Source of the DNA: Planoprotostelium fungivorum
Lineage: Eukaryota > Evosea > Variosea > Cavosteliida > Cavosteliaceae
Direction: 5' to 3'
Assembly: GCA_003024175.1 (NCBI GenBank)
Contig: MDYQ01000121.1
Span: forward strand, 1-64,000
DNA length: 64,000 bases
In this document: piece by piece, positions 21,994-33,110 of the stretch
Numbering within the stretch: the stretch's first letter is position 1
Layout: every line of letters starts with the position of its first letter
Notes under the pieces: generated by a model
What the model was told of the DNA's origin: nothing
The model's input: the letters and a program-made list of their open reading frames with translations, nothing else
Databases searched by the model: none
Program-made: the position numbers and the translations under genes

Positions 21994-23300
21994 ATGCGGA
22001 ACTCATCATCACACCCCAGCAGTGGCTTCCCCGAGCCAGAGATCCATTTGGGCTCGGACGACGATGACGAACCTGTAGAACAAATACTGGTCGATCTAAG
22101 GTGGCATCATAATGGCCCTCTATATCCTCTAAACCTCCCAGATTGAGTCGGCGTGCTTCTCAGGCAGCTCTCACTCGAAAGAAGAAGAGATCGTCAAACA
22201 GATGGATCACCCAAGATCCTTCAGATCTCTCTGGGCTTCCCTCTTTTCTCCCCTACGTAGAGAGGACTGATTTCATAACAGAGTGGCGGGTGTGTATGAG
22301 TATCACCTCACCCCCGTTCTCATCACTACCAGTCAAGGGGCGAAGAGCCTTCACCTCCCGTTCAGATTTACTCAGCGATGGAACCACGCCCAAGGAGCGA
22401 ACCCAAAAAATCCCAGCCCCTCAATTACCTCAATCACACATTCACATCAGATCCAAAGAACCGTTCCGTAGCAGTCGCTCGTCAACCCTTCTTGAAGAAG
22501 GGGGAGGGGGCGGGAAGGAGCGACAAGCAGGATGATGAGGGTAAACAGAATGCGGTGAGGTGCCCGTGAGCCGTCATTCGTTCTTATGTCTCATCCCAGG
22601 TGAAAAGTGTAAGTCAATCATCTGAAGCGATCGAAGTTCAACCTCTTCATCTCACCAGTTTTGAGTTTGAGAGGTGAAAAACTCACCACACCCTCTCTCA
22701 CTGAACATCAGCATCTCTCCATCGTTGCCTCCCCACGGACCTTCCTCTCCTTCTCTTCACTCAACTTTAAAACCATCTCGCCTCTACACCGTACCTGACG
22801 AGCTACAACCAGCCAGACTTTCCGATCTGTCCATCGATACCAGGTCGAATGTCAAAGGAAGGTCTTCAATATCCAATAGATACCGTGATGTCTCTGCAGA
22901 AGTCGAAATCAAGGCGGGAGAGACAGGCCCCACGGAAGACAACAGCGAGCTATCGCCAGACGCGAGGGTGAGTCATTACCATCCACGATGATGTTCATGA
23001 TGTCAATAGCCGCCTTCTCCCTTCGTGGTGCAATTCGGAGGCCCTCAGAAGGAGATAGAGAGTTCTCCATCCACAACGAGAGACGTGAATCAGAATCCAG
23101 CATATCGAGACTCATTTCCAGTCGTCTCTGGGCCGGCATCACCCAGCCGCAGGAGGTTGAGTCGTTCAGTCACTGGGCCTAAGACGTTCCAAGTGATGTC
23201 TAGCGTCAGGTGTCTCATCGTCATCACGAGAAGAGCTGACAGAGACAGTCCCCCCAAAACATTTAGAGGGTGTGAGATCGAGACAAGAGGCGTGAAGTGA
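21994..23300 (+). CDS. Intrinsically disordered serine/proline-rich hypothetical protein
   Basis: The gene starts MRNSSSPSSGFPEPEIHLGS followed by an acidic patch (DDDDEPVEQILVDLR). About seven introns can be traced. The remainder is rich in S, P, R, K and Q (RKKKRSSNRWITQDP; SPSLPPHGPSSPSLHSTLKP; VSGPASPSRRRLSRS), with no folded domain I recognise. The basic clusters could be nuclear localisation signals and the SP dipeptides could be phosphorylation sites; both are guesses. The 3' end is uncertain: a last possible intron near 23,193-23,248 changes the final residues. Confidence 0.5.
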
Positions 23301-23448
23301 TGTCGTGAATAGATATGTACAGACACAAGCATCTCTGGTATTCGTCTCTTTACATTCTATTTACAACCAAACTCGACTGGTTTGTCTTCAGCACGGTGAA
23401 ATGGAATCGTGTAGAGCCATTCGCAGGTACTTCACTGTCCACATAGAT

Positions 23449-25316
23449 CTATCGCATGTCACGATGGACGATGATGAAGCTGTTCATCGTCTCACCCTTC
23501 ACGGCCAATATCCTCCTGATGTCACGGAGATGTCGTCTCACTCGCTCACACGTCTCTTCTCTCTTCTTCTTCTCCAACTCCACCAGAATCCTCTCCTGAG
23601 GCGTTAAGAAGGCCCACTGGGAGAACTCCTCGGCCGATCGTACGTACCTACGGGGGTGAATACGTACGATCCGTCTACAACTCGCCACTCACTTTTCGTA
23701 TTCCCCGGGCTGCCGCGCGGTCACGCGTGCAAAAGAACCGTCCGGGAGGATCAATTGACACAATTGTCGTGTCCTATCTACCTCCAGGATGGTTCGATCT
23801 ACAAACAAAGCCCTCACCCTCCCATCTGATGACGTCAGATGACGTCATATCACGTGTGGACGTCAAGTACTACCTCTGTAAGCGGAGAATCGGCCGACGT
23901 GTGGGAGGGATAATTCTTCGTGAAGGTGTGTGGAGAGGAAATGAGTGTCCTTTGGTTCTTCGTGTGATGTTTCATCGATTGTCTTCACACTTTGTGCGGC
24001 GCGGTGTAAGATGAGGGAACAACGCTCCACGATGGGATGGAGGAGGAGGCTGTCGTCACTTGAGTGGGACATCGTCTCGTGTGTCTCACTTGTAACCGCT
24101 GCCGTCGATAGGTACGTGAGGTGGTGGTGTGTGGGGTGGATAGTTTCGCTCTCTACCACATTCAGAGGGGTAAAAATGAGAGAAGAAGGAAGAAGCGTCT
24201 GTCATCATGTACGAGTTGTCCTGCGACACGATGACTTCTACTGTTCCCATGCTAGGTACAAAGTTGTAGAACACCTGTACACGTCACGAGGTGACCGAAA
24301 ATTGGGACTCACATTTTCCCGCCACTCCGATTTGATACCGTGGTAGGGATAGATGTCATGGTGACCTACATCGAGAAATGTCGATGACATCTCACTGTCC
24401 TCTCCCGTGTGATGTGGTAGTTCAGTGACAACACCGCTCTGCGTGTAATCACAAGACTCCAATTGGTTGAGTTCCAAGGAGGAGATGTACTCTGGAAGAG
24501 ATGAAGTTGGCCAGATGTCGGGATGATCTTGTAACGATCAGGTGAGTGACGTTCTTCCTCTCACCTTTCGCCGCTTGGATGGCCAGGCAGAGAGGATACT
24601 CCCATCGAGATGGACAATCATGGATGGAGAAGATCTGTCTCTGTTTACAGAAGGTGAACTCTAGCTCTGTCTTCTCTCCAAATTTCTCCTGTCTCTCGTC
24701 TCAGTTTCGTCACCTCTTGTAGTAGGATCATCGATCATGATGTCAGACCTTGATGGCTGCATACAGCGGGCTGTATCGAGTCTGAATGGGCGAAGGGAAT
24801 GTGATACGGAAGAGACGAAGGTGAGGTGCCAGAAGTAGTTGTGCCATACCGTCTGAAGATGTGACTGTGATGTTTCCTCTGAAGATTCTGATGTTTCCAC
24901 TCTCCACACCTATAAAGGTCAGAGGAGATGAGGTGGGATGATTCACCTTCCGTGTAGGCGGGCCAGTTGATCAGCTTGACATCAGTCGAGGACTGAGAGC
25001 GTCAGACCATCACCAGGCAGTGCATTGAATCAATCACCTGAAAGAGGACAGTCTTCTCCTGCATCAGGTGTTCGAAGAGAACTGGAGGCTCGATGTAAAG
25101 GTTTCGAAAATGCATGGCTTGAGACAACTTCGATTTCTGATGAGAGAGACAGAATTTTGTCTTCTGTCGGTGCCATCGGTCGCCATTCAACGTCGGTGAT
25201 GAGAATGTAAAGTGTTGGCAGTGCGAAGGGAGTGAGAGTGTATCACCATCCGTATAAGACACAGATAGAGAACCGTCTGTGAAATGAATGATTCGATCGA
25301 CTCGAGCATCCTCCAT
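23449..25316 (-). CDS. C5orf34-like protein
   Basis: This is a homologue of the vertebrate C5orf34 family, whose function is poorly known. The first ATG in frame is at 25,316 (MEDARVDRIIHFTDGSLSVS). Matches are the N-terminal strand pattern D-S-V-V-Y-D-G-L, then LSQAMHFRNLY (family ALDFRN), the centre VESGNIRIFRGNITVTSSDG and the late motif SLPHVGRFSAYRGST (family SVGRFLAYSD). The C-terminus is helical (LTPQERILVELEKKKREETC). About eight introns are present. Directly upstream is a perfect E2F-type site. The gene is convergent with the disordered gene, whose end lies 150 nt away. Confidence 0.7.
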
Positions 25317-25341
25317 CTCTGCATCGGAATTCGAGTTTTCC

Positions 25342-25354
25342 TTTCCCGCCAAAA
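25342..25354. promoter_or_regulatory. E2F-type consensus site upstream of the C5orf34-like gene
   Basis: TTTCCCGCCAAAA (TTTTGGCGGGAAA on the gene strand) is a full two-sided E2F consensus and lies about 25-40 bp before the ATG at 25,316. It suggests cell-cycle-linked expression, as for E2F targets in other eukaryotes. A partly similar TTTTCCCGCC occurs inside the gene at about 24,314. Confidence 0.5.
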
Positions 25355-25431
25355 GAATAAATCCATTACATCATTTTTATTCTCTTCATAAAAATCAAAA
25401 AACTATACAAAATCGTCACGCTCAGCAAGCT

Positions 25432-27146
25432 TCAGCCTCTTCTAAAAATTCGAGATAGTCCTACTTCTGTGTCAACACGAAACGAAAAGGCAATGGGTAC
25501 CTTATAAAACTGTCTCTGAGTGGAACTGACTAAGAAGCTGGGCAATAAACAGAAGTGAGTCACTCCTCTCAATTCGACCACTTGCCACTTTCCTCTCTCC
25601 AGAGCCGGTCTCTTCTCCATCCTCGAAGGAAATCCTCTCACGTGCTGACAGTAGTCCTCACTGCATCCATCAGCGTGCACCTCATCATCGCGAGTTCTCA
25701 CCGACAGGAATGAGGATGGTACTGAGATACCGTGTTGGCCACACCGTCGCTCTCGAACCACTGCTCCACGGTCGTTCCGATGCTCTCCTTGACCTTCTTC
25801 AGAGAAGATCGTGTGCGGCTTCCAATGTAAGTGGACAGGAGGAGGAGAGCGGGCCAGTGGAGGATGTTGGATGGAATGTGATATCCAAAGAAGGGTGCCG
25901 GTCGCGTCTGTCTGGATCAGCCCGTGTCGATCTCGACAGCTCACCATGGAGGCGGCGTAACTGCGGTAGAAGGTGTTGGGGTTCATCTTGATCTTGCTGG
26001 CGCTTTGGCAAGCACCCTCTAAACCGAGGTCGTAGAAGGCGTTGTCCTTTCCTTCTGCGAAGGGGGATCGCACCATGACAGTGATGAGCCACAGAACGGC
26101 CATGCGAATGCCTTCGGCTCCTTCTCTGACGAGACGCTTCAAGCTGAACAGGGGCCAGTGGTCCATCTACAACGAGTCAGGGGAGAGGGAGGGGGGAGGT
26201 CACCTGAAAGTCCCAAATGAAATTGAGACCGATGAATTGGTAAAAGTGTAAGACTCGAGAGATAATACCGGAGAGAGACAAGAGAGCGAAACCAGCCTGA
26301 CCTCCCGATCTCAAACCTAAGAGGTGGATGATGGTCGTGCCTCTGTTTCCGTGAATATTCTTCACTCTTTCTCAGACACTTCACCTCATGGGAGAGCAGA
26401 TGGGAGAGAACGATCGGATCATATCTGCGTGGGTCACGTGACCTTCGAATTGGTTTGTGGCCAGCATGTGTTGGAGCATGGCTCCAGTGCATCCTCCCAG
26501 GGAATGTCCCAGAACGTGAATTGGGTGATCTTTATCCCACTCAGGATACAGTCCTGATCGCATGAGACACGATGCATCATGGGAGGCAGAATGAGATGCT
26601 CACCTGGGTGAGTCTTGCCGTAACGTTGGTGACCGAATTCGTCCGAATGTTCTTTACCGTAATCGGCTGTGTGAGGTGAGATCACGTGATTGGAATGACA
26701 AATGACTCACTCCTTCCTCCTTTGATCTGGTAGAAGATCTCACAAGCTCTGTCGTGGACGCTGGAGACCGCTCCTGGTTTGGCAAAGATGAGCTTCCTCC
26801 TTCTGCCACTTGTTTCAATGGCTTGGGGGAGTCCTAATCATCCTTGAGCATCACTGTCCTTTATCGAGATGTACGATCGAATGACTCACCTCGCCAGTAT
26901 GATTCATGACCGAAACCAAATAGACCTTCGATGAGAAGAATGGGTAGACCGTCATCTTTCTGGTTGTTGTCAGGTCGAGAGTTGAGTCTTTATACTTACG
27001 TGGATGGGATCAGTTAAGACCTCGACGGATGTTGATCCGACTTCGGTGATCTTCAGATCGGTTTTCTCTCTCCTCGAACCTCTGAGGGTTCTATAGAGAC
27101 GCAAGATGGGCCAGAGGAACCAGAGAATCACCCATGCTCCTTTCAT
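25432..27146 (-). CDS. Triacylglycerol lipase, staphylococcal/plant-type alpha/beta hydrolase
   Basis: The start MKGAWVILWFLWPILRLYRT is a membrane or signal-anchor helix. Then come PVLLIEGLFGFGHESYWRG, KPGAVSSVHDRACEIFYQIK, GGSVDYGKEHSDEFGHQRYG and YPEWDKDHPIHVLGHSLGG. The catalytic serine lies in GHSLGG. The aspartate is probably in ESDGVANTVSQ, and the histidine in GVTHFCLLP near the end. This block order matches the lipase family found in staphylococci and plants (DYGEEHS/GH-RYGR type), so the substrate is likely a neutral lipid. About nine introns are present. The stop at 25,432-25,434 gives a tail of about 30 residues after the histidine that I do not recognise. Confidence 0.8.
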
Positions 27147-27884
27147 GTTATATACAAGGGGTTTATAGACAGAGATTATGTATATATAGACACTGTCATA
27201 CTGTCAGCTCAAGATACAGACCATCCATCTAGAACATCAGGGTTCGTATGTCCACAAGATGGTGAAGATGTGAACCCCGGATCCAAATGGTATTGAGGTA
27301 TCGATTCTTACCTCTAATCACAGAGTCTTGACAGGGTTTGCAGCCGCTCCTCTAAATCGGTCGATGAATTGTAAGAAGTTTTCCACCACTTGCGCGAATC
27401 CTACAGAACCAACCGGTTTTTACAAATGACAGATGAAACCCTAAAACCCTAAAACCCATCATTTCCGATGCGAGGATGAACGGATTTCATCAGCTGCTCA
27501 AGTCAGGCCGTGAAGCAGCCTCAGAAGAATTTGTGAAGCGGGACAGCAGCTTCAGGTGAATCAGCTCTCGACTGCATCACTAAAATCGGTCAGTGCAGTG
27601 CTACCACGAATCTAGATGGGTGGTGCTTCCCTCCCATGATGCGTGACCAGTGGAAAATAAAAGAGAAGGAAAGGGTTTAATTGAATTTCGGAGTTCGGAG
27701 AGGCATGACGCCCGCTGACGTTTCCATTTTCCGAAGAGCAGTCCATCACACACGCATTTTTTAAGACAAGAACTCTAGAGTTCCTCATTATATATAGTCA
27801 AACATGTTTCAAACACTATCGACTTTTATTAAGGTGAAAGTTGCTCTATGTCTACCAGTCACGTGCATCAGATACTGATTGAAA
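27147..27884. other. Intergenic gap with telomere-like motif and TATA-like sites
   Basis: These 738 bp separate the lipase and the YME1-like protease, which are transcribed away from each other. Bases 27,436-27,457 hold three units of the AAACCCTA type, resembling a telo-box promoter element or an interstitial telomeric scrap. TATATATAG occurs at about 27,180-27,190 (lipase side) and 27,789-27,797 (protease side, about 90 bp before its start). A possible micro-gene is listed separately. Confidence 0.5.
27476..27615 (+). CDS. Possible micro-gene (34 residues, one intron)
   Basis: ATG at 27,476 opens NGFHQLLKSGREAASEEF then VKRDSSF. A good donor (CAG/GTGAAT, 27,556) and acceptor (27,593) join in frame to SAVLPRI and a stop. 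It lies 18 bp after the telomere-like motif. There is no family match and the size is small, so it may be a chance frame. Confidence 0.22.
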
Positions 27885-30716
27885 ATGCAGTCGGCTCCAG
27901 TTGGGAGAACGGTTAGAAACGTGAGAAACACCTCGAAGGTATGAACATTTGTGCCCTATCTGAAATTTCACTGATGTTGATTTAGACTTCCATGCGCTTC
28001 TATAATTCACAACCAAATATGCACTTGAATAGAATACAAATACAGCCACTCAGAGGTGAACGATGTGAGCTACGATAATCTCATTCTCATCCATCGTAGT
28101 CCGCTGCTATTCAACAGAAGTTGCCAGTACTTCAGAAAAGAATCCACAAGACAAATTCATACCACCATCCGTCGACGAATCGACTGCCAGCGCCGCCGAA
28201 ATCCTCGCATCAGAGTCCGATCTGCGTCTCCTACACACTCTGGCCACTGGTGCACCCAACAACCCAGTCGTCCAGTACATCTACCTCAAGGTGATCGATA
28301 TGTGATCTCCTCCCGTCACCTTCTCACCTCCATCAGGAGCTCAACAAAACGAACCCACAAGGAGTCATCGACTACTACCGATCTGGAAACATCGCCACGA
28401 ACGAAGACGCGACAAAGGTGTACATCAAAGCATTGTCCAAGACAGGTCGCATCGAGGAGGTCGATCTGACCTCTCTCGGTAAATTCAAATCCAACGAGAA
28501 GACGGCAGCCGAGGCCGGGAGTGAAGCGGAGAAGGCAAAAACGAATCCATTCAACGCGGGGCCGCAATTCGGTACCACAGCAAATCCTCTCATCGTGAGG
28601 AGTGAGGACATCATCCACTCCATCGTCATGCATTTTCTGACGTCTACAAGCGATGACTACGCCCGGTAGTTCGGTGTGGAGTATCCTCTCCTTCCTGGTC
28701 TTCGGTGGCATCATCTACATCCTCTTGACGAGACAGTCGGGTGGCATGGGCGACATTCTCGGCTCCAAAGTGAGTTCCATCAACATCCATCACATCATCA
28801 TCATCCATCATCTTTCCATCACTCGATGTAACATCTTCACAGGTCAGCGAGGCCCTCCCAACTGACGTCACGACCAAATTCGGCGACGTCATCGGAAACT
28901 CCGAGGCCAAGGAAGAGCTGCTCACCATTGTGGAATACCTCAGCAATCCCGCCAAATTCACGAGATTTGAAACTCAATTACCGAAGGGAGTCCTCTTATC
29001 TGGACCCCCCGGCTGTGGTAAGACACTCTTGGCCAAAGCCATCGCAGGAGAAGCCAAAGTGCCGTTCTACTTTTGCTCCGGAAGCGATTTCGACGAGATG
29101 TTTGTGAGTCTACAACGGTCACGTGACCGAGAGTTGACGGGGGTAGGTTGGTGTGGGAGCGAGGAGGGTGAGGAACCTCTTTCAGAAGGCGAAGACAACA
29201 TCACCCTGCATCATCTTCATCGATGAGCTCGATGCAGTAGGAACGAACCGAAACAATTTCCAGAGGTGAATGGCTTCTCCCTCGTCCTCTCTCTGACGTT
29301 TCGTTCAGCACGAACCGTGCGACTCTGAATCAACTGCTTGTGGAGATGGATGGATTCAAAGATAACAGTGGAATCGTCGTCATAGCTGCCACGAACAGAC
29401 CGGAAGATTTAGACAACGCTCTGACTCGGCCCGGAAGATTCGATCGCAAGATCAGCATCAACCTGCCCGATCAGAAGGAGAGGAGGGAGATGATCAAGTG
29501 CGTTCCCGCCCAAATTTCCCGCCATTTTTAACCCCACGGCAGGTTCTACCTGAAGGGAAGAGAATCGGACGACTTGGAGACGAGGCTGACCATGTTTTCG
29601 AAACTGACTGAAGGTTTCTCCGGTGCAGAAATTGCTAACATGGTCAACTCTTCTGCCATTCTGACCGTGAAGAAGAATCTGGGTAAAGTGACCTTCTCCA
29701 ACATGCGTGATGCATTCGACGACATCGTCATGGGATTAGCCAGACCTTCTCTCACGGTGAGATGTCGATGCACATCGACGATGTCATCTTGAATCACATC
29801 GACGATGCGAGGGTGGAGATTGATGTGGAGAAGGTATCGGACCAAGCGAAAACCAACACGGCCCATCACGAGGCCGGCCACGCTCTTTTGGCGCTCAGGA
29901 GTGACACGTCTCTGTACAAGGTGACTCGTAAGGATTTAGGGTTTATCTGCTCACGTCTCCAGGCCACCGTCATACCACGTGGTAACGCCCTGGGTCACGT
30001 GTACATGATTGGAAGAGACGAACATCAACAGACGAGAGAGGAATTTCTCAATTCCATCGATACAGCCATGGCAGGGAGAGCTGCCGAATCCATCATCTTT
30101 GGTGAAGATAAAGTGAGACACGACACGATAAACGTAGACTGACAGACGTAGATCACGTCGGGAGCTTCCAGTGATCTGGCCAAGGCCACGAAATTAGCTC
30201 GATCCATGGTAGCCTCGCTGGGAATGACAACGGTGATCCATTTCTCTCCGTCTACAATGATTGACGTTGGATGCAGTACGGCATGCAGGCCTCGGATGTG
30301 ACGAACCCTCAGCAGTACAAGATGCTGGCTCCTGAGACGAGGGCCGCCATCGATAAGGAAGTCGACAAGATTCTCGCTGCCTCTTACGATCGTACGCACA
30401 AGTACCTCAAGGCCAACGAGATCAGCCTCAGACGCCTCGCAGAGGCCATGTTGGAATACCAGACCTTGGATTCTGCAGAGATCAAGGCTGCGGTCAACGG
30501 ACAAGACGTAGGGTGAGTCGAAACGAAGAGGTTTACGCGTGAGCTGAAGAGACAAGGGTCTTGGTGAGAAAGAGATTAGAAGAGGAAGAGAAGATGAGAG
30601 AGAAGGAGCAGCAGACGTACGGAGGAATTCCACCGTTTCCACCCCCGATCGAATTCTTACCTCACCCGAACATGGGAACGCCGGCGACGGGACCGGCCAG
30701 AAACGAGAAACTGTGA
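27885..30716 (+). CDS. Mitochondrial i-AAA-type FtsH protease (YME1-like)
   Basis: This is an ATP-dependent zinc metalloprotease that clears proteins at the mitochondrial inner membrane. The N-terminus is basic and hydroxylated ([20 protein letters not shown]), as for a targeting peptide. One membrane helix follows ([16 protein letters not shown]), which points to the i-AAA (YME1) rather than the two-helix m-AAA type. AAA motifs are Walker A GPPGCGKT, Walker [12 protein letters not shown], pore loop region FDEMFVG and second region [20 protein letters not shown]. The protease site is [11 protein letters not shown] (HExxH). The tail is charged, then proline-rich ([13 protein letters not shown]). 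About 14 short introns are present; the second donor in the linker before the membrane helix is after GTGAGGA, giving IVRTMTTPGSS. Confidence 0.93.
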
Positions 30717-30908
30717 TACAATCACACAAGACACATTCCCCTGCCTTCGTAGAGGTGCCGCATCCACACGAGATAAACGAAGCGCGATGCATTTCTCTCT
30801 TTATTCCGTGTTATGATACTGTACGTCTATTCAACTGTGGTCGTGTGTCCATCTGATGCGTCTGTGTGGTCTATTCAGTGTGTCTGTATCGTGTGCGTGT
30901 CAGTGTCT

Positions 30909-32294
30909 TCAAGGAGAGCCTCCGTCGTGTTCGATCTTCTGCTTCTTCCTTCTCGCCTCCCTCGCCTGAAGAATGTTGTCCTCCACGTTCGACCGATAGT
31001 AGTGAAAGTATCTCTCTCCCCCCACGTGTCCCAACACGTGCCGCAGTTCAGATCCCCTGCCCCTGGCCTTCAGATTCCTCTCCACGTGGTCTGATTCGTC
31101 TACGGGGTAGCCCTCGTTCCTTAATATCTCGACGGCGTCCTTCTTTGGGTTGCCGTTCTTCGTGAAGAGAAAATCCGGGTTTGGGACGAAACCCACCTCG
31201 TTGTAGAGGTAGAGGATGCTGTCCACTCTTCCCTTCGCTTCGACTTCGACCATGGCGCGCGGTGTGCTGCGATCGATGGGGGCGACGTCTAATGTCTCTC
31301 TCGCCCACTGGTAGAAGGAGGGACCCTGGTAGATGAGACACTTGAGACTGTCATCTTTCGTCCAGGGGAGTCTGATGGAGGTGAGATCGTGTGTCTGTGA
31401 GGTCTCACCCCGCGCGGAGGAGATGGATGATGGACTTTTTGAAGCCCTGGCGGATCATCTGGGCCAGAGAGAACCTCGTGTGCTTGGCACCCAGCTCTAC
31501 GAGACCTTCCATCACCTGGATGGCGGACTCGTCATCGACGCCACGGGGGACGTAAATGAGTTCGGGGCGCTTGCGCATGGCACGATTCACCTTGTGTCCG
31601 CGTGCTTGCAGCCACTTGAGGAGCTCCAGCTGTCCTCCATACACGGCGGCGTGCATGACGCCGGCGAAATCCCTGTTGAGTTTGTGTTGGAAAGCCCATT
31701 CGATGACCTGTATCTGTCCATTGGCGGCGGCCTTCTTGAGGCTCTCCTTCACCGTCCGCTTCCCGTGGGGGCGGTTCAACATGTATTCCAACACTTCGAT
31801 CCTGCCCTCAGCGGCGGCTCCACCGGCGGCACTCGACCATCTGTCGGCTGGAATGCCTCCGTTTGCAAATGTCTGATCCATCCATCGGATGGACTCCAGG
31901 TGGCCCTCCCTGGCGAGGGATTCGATCAAACCGCGCCTGCATCCGAATCTCTTCAGACCCTCTTTCGATGCCTGTTGATCACATCAAATGCGAACGTGTT
32001 GAAGATAAGAGAATTCATCTCGAGAAGCTGGAAGTCGTTGAGGCGGTATATTCTGCGAAACTCTGCAAAGCAAGGCTTGTGGAAGGTAGACCACCACAGT
32101 ACGAGCTCCATCGTGTTACATGGATAGAGATGCTTGTCTAGACTGACCAGGCCGGTCTTGCGATACTGCTTCAGATCTGGGAAGATCTCGAGGACAAAAT
32201 GGCACCATTCACTCGACGTAAAGCCGATGGGTAAGAGGTCGGGTAGGGGCAGATAAAGGAAGATCTCATTCCAGAGGTCTTGTGGTATCTCCAT
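30909..32294 (-). CDS. F-box-like protein with ankyrin-type repeats
   Basis: The start MEIPQDLWNEIFLYLPLPDL is a degenerate F-box, so the protein may recruit substrates to an SCF ubiquitin ligase. The body has short ankyrin-like repeats: SLAREGHLESIRWMDQTFAN, GAAAEGRIEVLEYMLNRPHG, AAANGQIQVIEWAFQHKLN and AVYGGQLELLKWLQARGHKV. One clean intron (about 31,384-31,416) joins HLLRAG to LPWTKDDS. Near 31,967-31,991 the frame changes between NTFAFDV and ASKEGLKRFG. A 24-nt GT-AG interval could explain it, but that is shorter than any other intron here, so a frameshift is possible. Pieces of its 5' end and upstream region recur at 6,118-6,260. Confidence 0.75.
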
Positions 32295-33110
32295 CAGCGC
32301 AACGAAAAACTGAAATTAGTCCCGGGTTGAGCTTGAAATGTAATTGCACCGAAATGTTAAGGCTCGTTGTAGACCTTATAAAGCGATATATAGCTAAATA
32401 AAGCTTTCAACCCTTCGTGACGAACCCGTAGTCTCCCTTTCCTTCGTTTCGTTTAATATCACGATCTAAATCATATTTGAAAAATATAGGATCAACATAG
32501 TCATCTCTCGATCGAGGCGTTGATTGATTTTAACTCGTCTCCTCTCATTTTCGCGCCACACCAACCGGTTCGACGACGATTCGATAATCAGCGCGAAAGA
32601 GTGTTCAGGTGAGGTATGTGACGGTCAGCCGCACAAAAACACAGGATGTACGAACAGACAAAAGATGTTTCTAGGTACTGATGGCGGAGGGGTCACTATA
32701 ACCTTGTGATACAACAACGATCGTGACGCAGCCAAATACTTCTCCTCCGAATATCACGACACCACATCGTGCACCTGTAGAGTCGAACGGTGTTCTTGAG
32801 GTCGACCGCATTTTTTTTTTGGTGCAACTCTATTATGGGTATATACTGCAACAGAAGTGATGGGAGACGTTGAAAGTGGCGACGAGACGAGTAGCGTCGC
32901 AGCTGCCGCCTCACTCATTATTGAGGAACACCCATCGAACAAGACGCATACCCAACACGAGTAGGAATATGTAATTCGCAATCGATATACTGTTTTGATC
33001 ACATGATGCATCTGATTCGTTCCCTTGATTCTATCCCCGAGCGAATTTACAAGGATATTGTAGATTGAGCCAGTGGTGGCGGGAGAGCAGAATTTAAACA
33101 CGGAAGAAAG
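32295..33110. other. Intergenic gap between F-box gene and Kelch gene
   Basis: This 816-bp gap holds the two divergent promoters. The first 60 bp match the palindrome centre (6,118-6,166 and 9,596-9,645). TTTTCGCGCC (32,548-32,557) and GCGCGAAA (32,591-32,598) form an inverted pair of E2F-like sites. A run of about ten T lies near 32,811-32,820. A 34-codon frame starts at ATG 32,859 (GDVESGDETSSVAAAASL), with no family match. No RNA gene was recognised. Confidence 0.45.

Noticed and set aside
25316-25352. Start of the C5orf34-like protein at MAGKENSN
   Set aside because: The codon there is TTG; the first true ATG in frame is at 25,316.
31333-32127. 264-codon plus-strand frame
   Set aside because: It lies antisense to the ankyrin repeats of the F-box gene, and its composition mirrors them.
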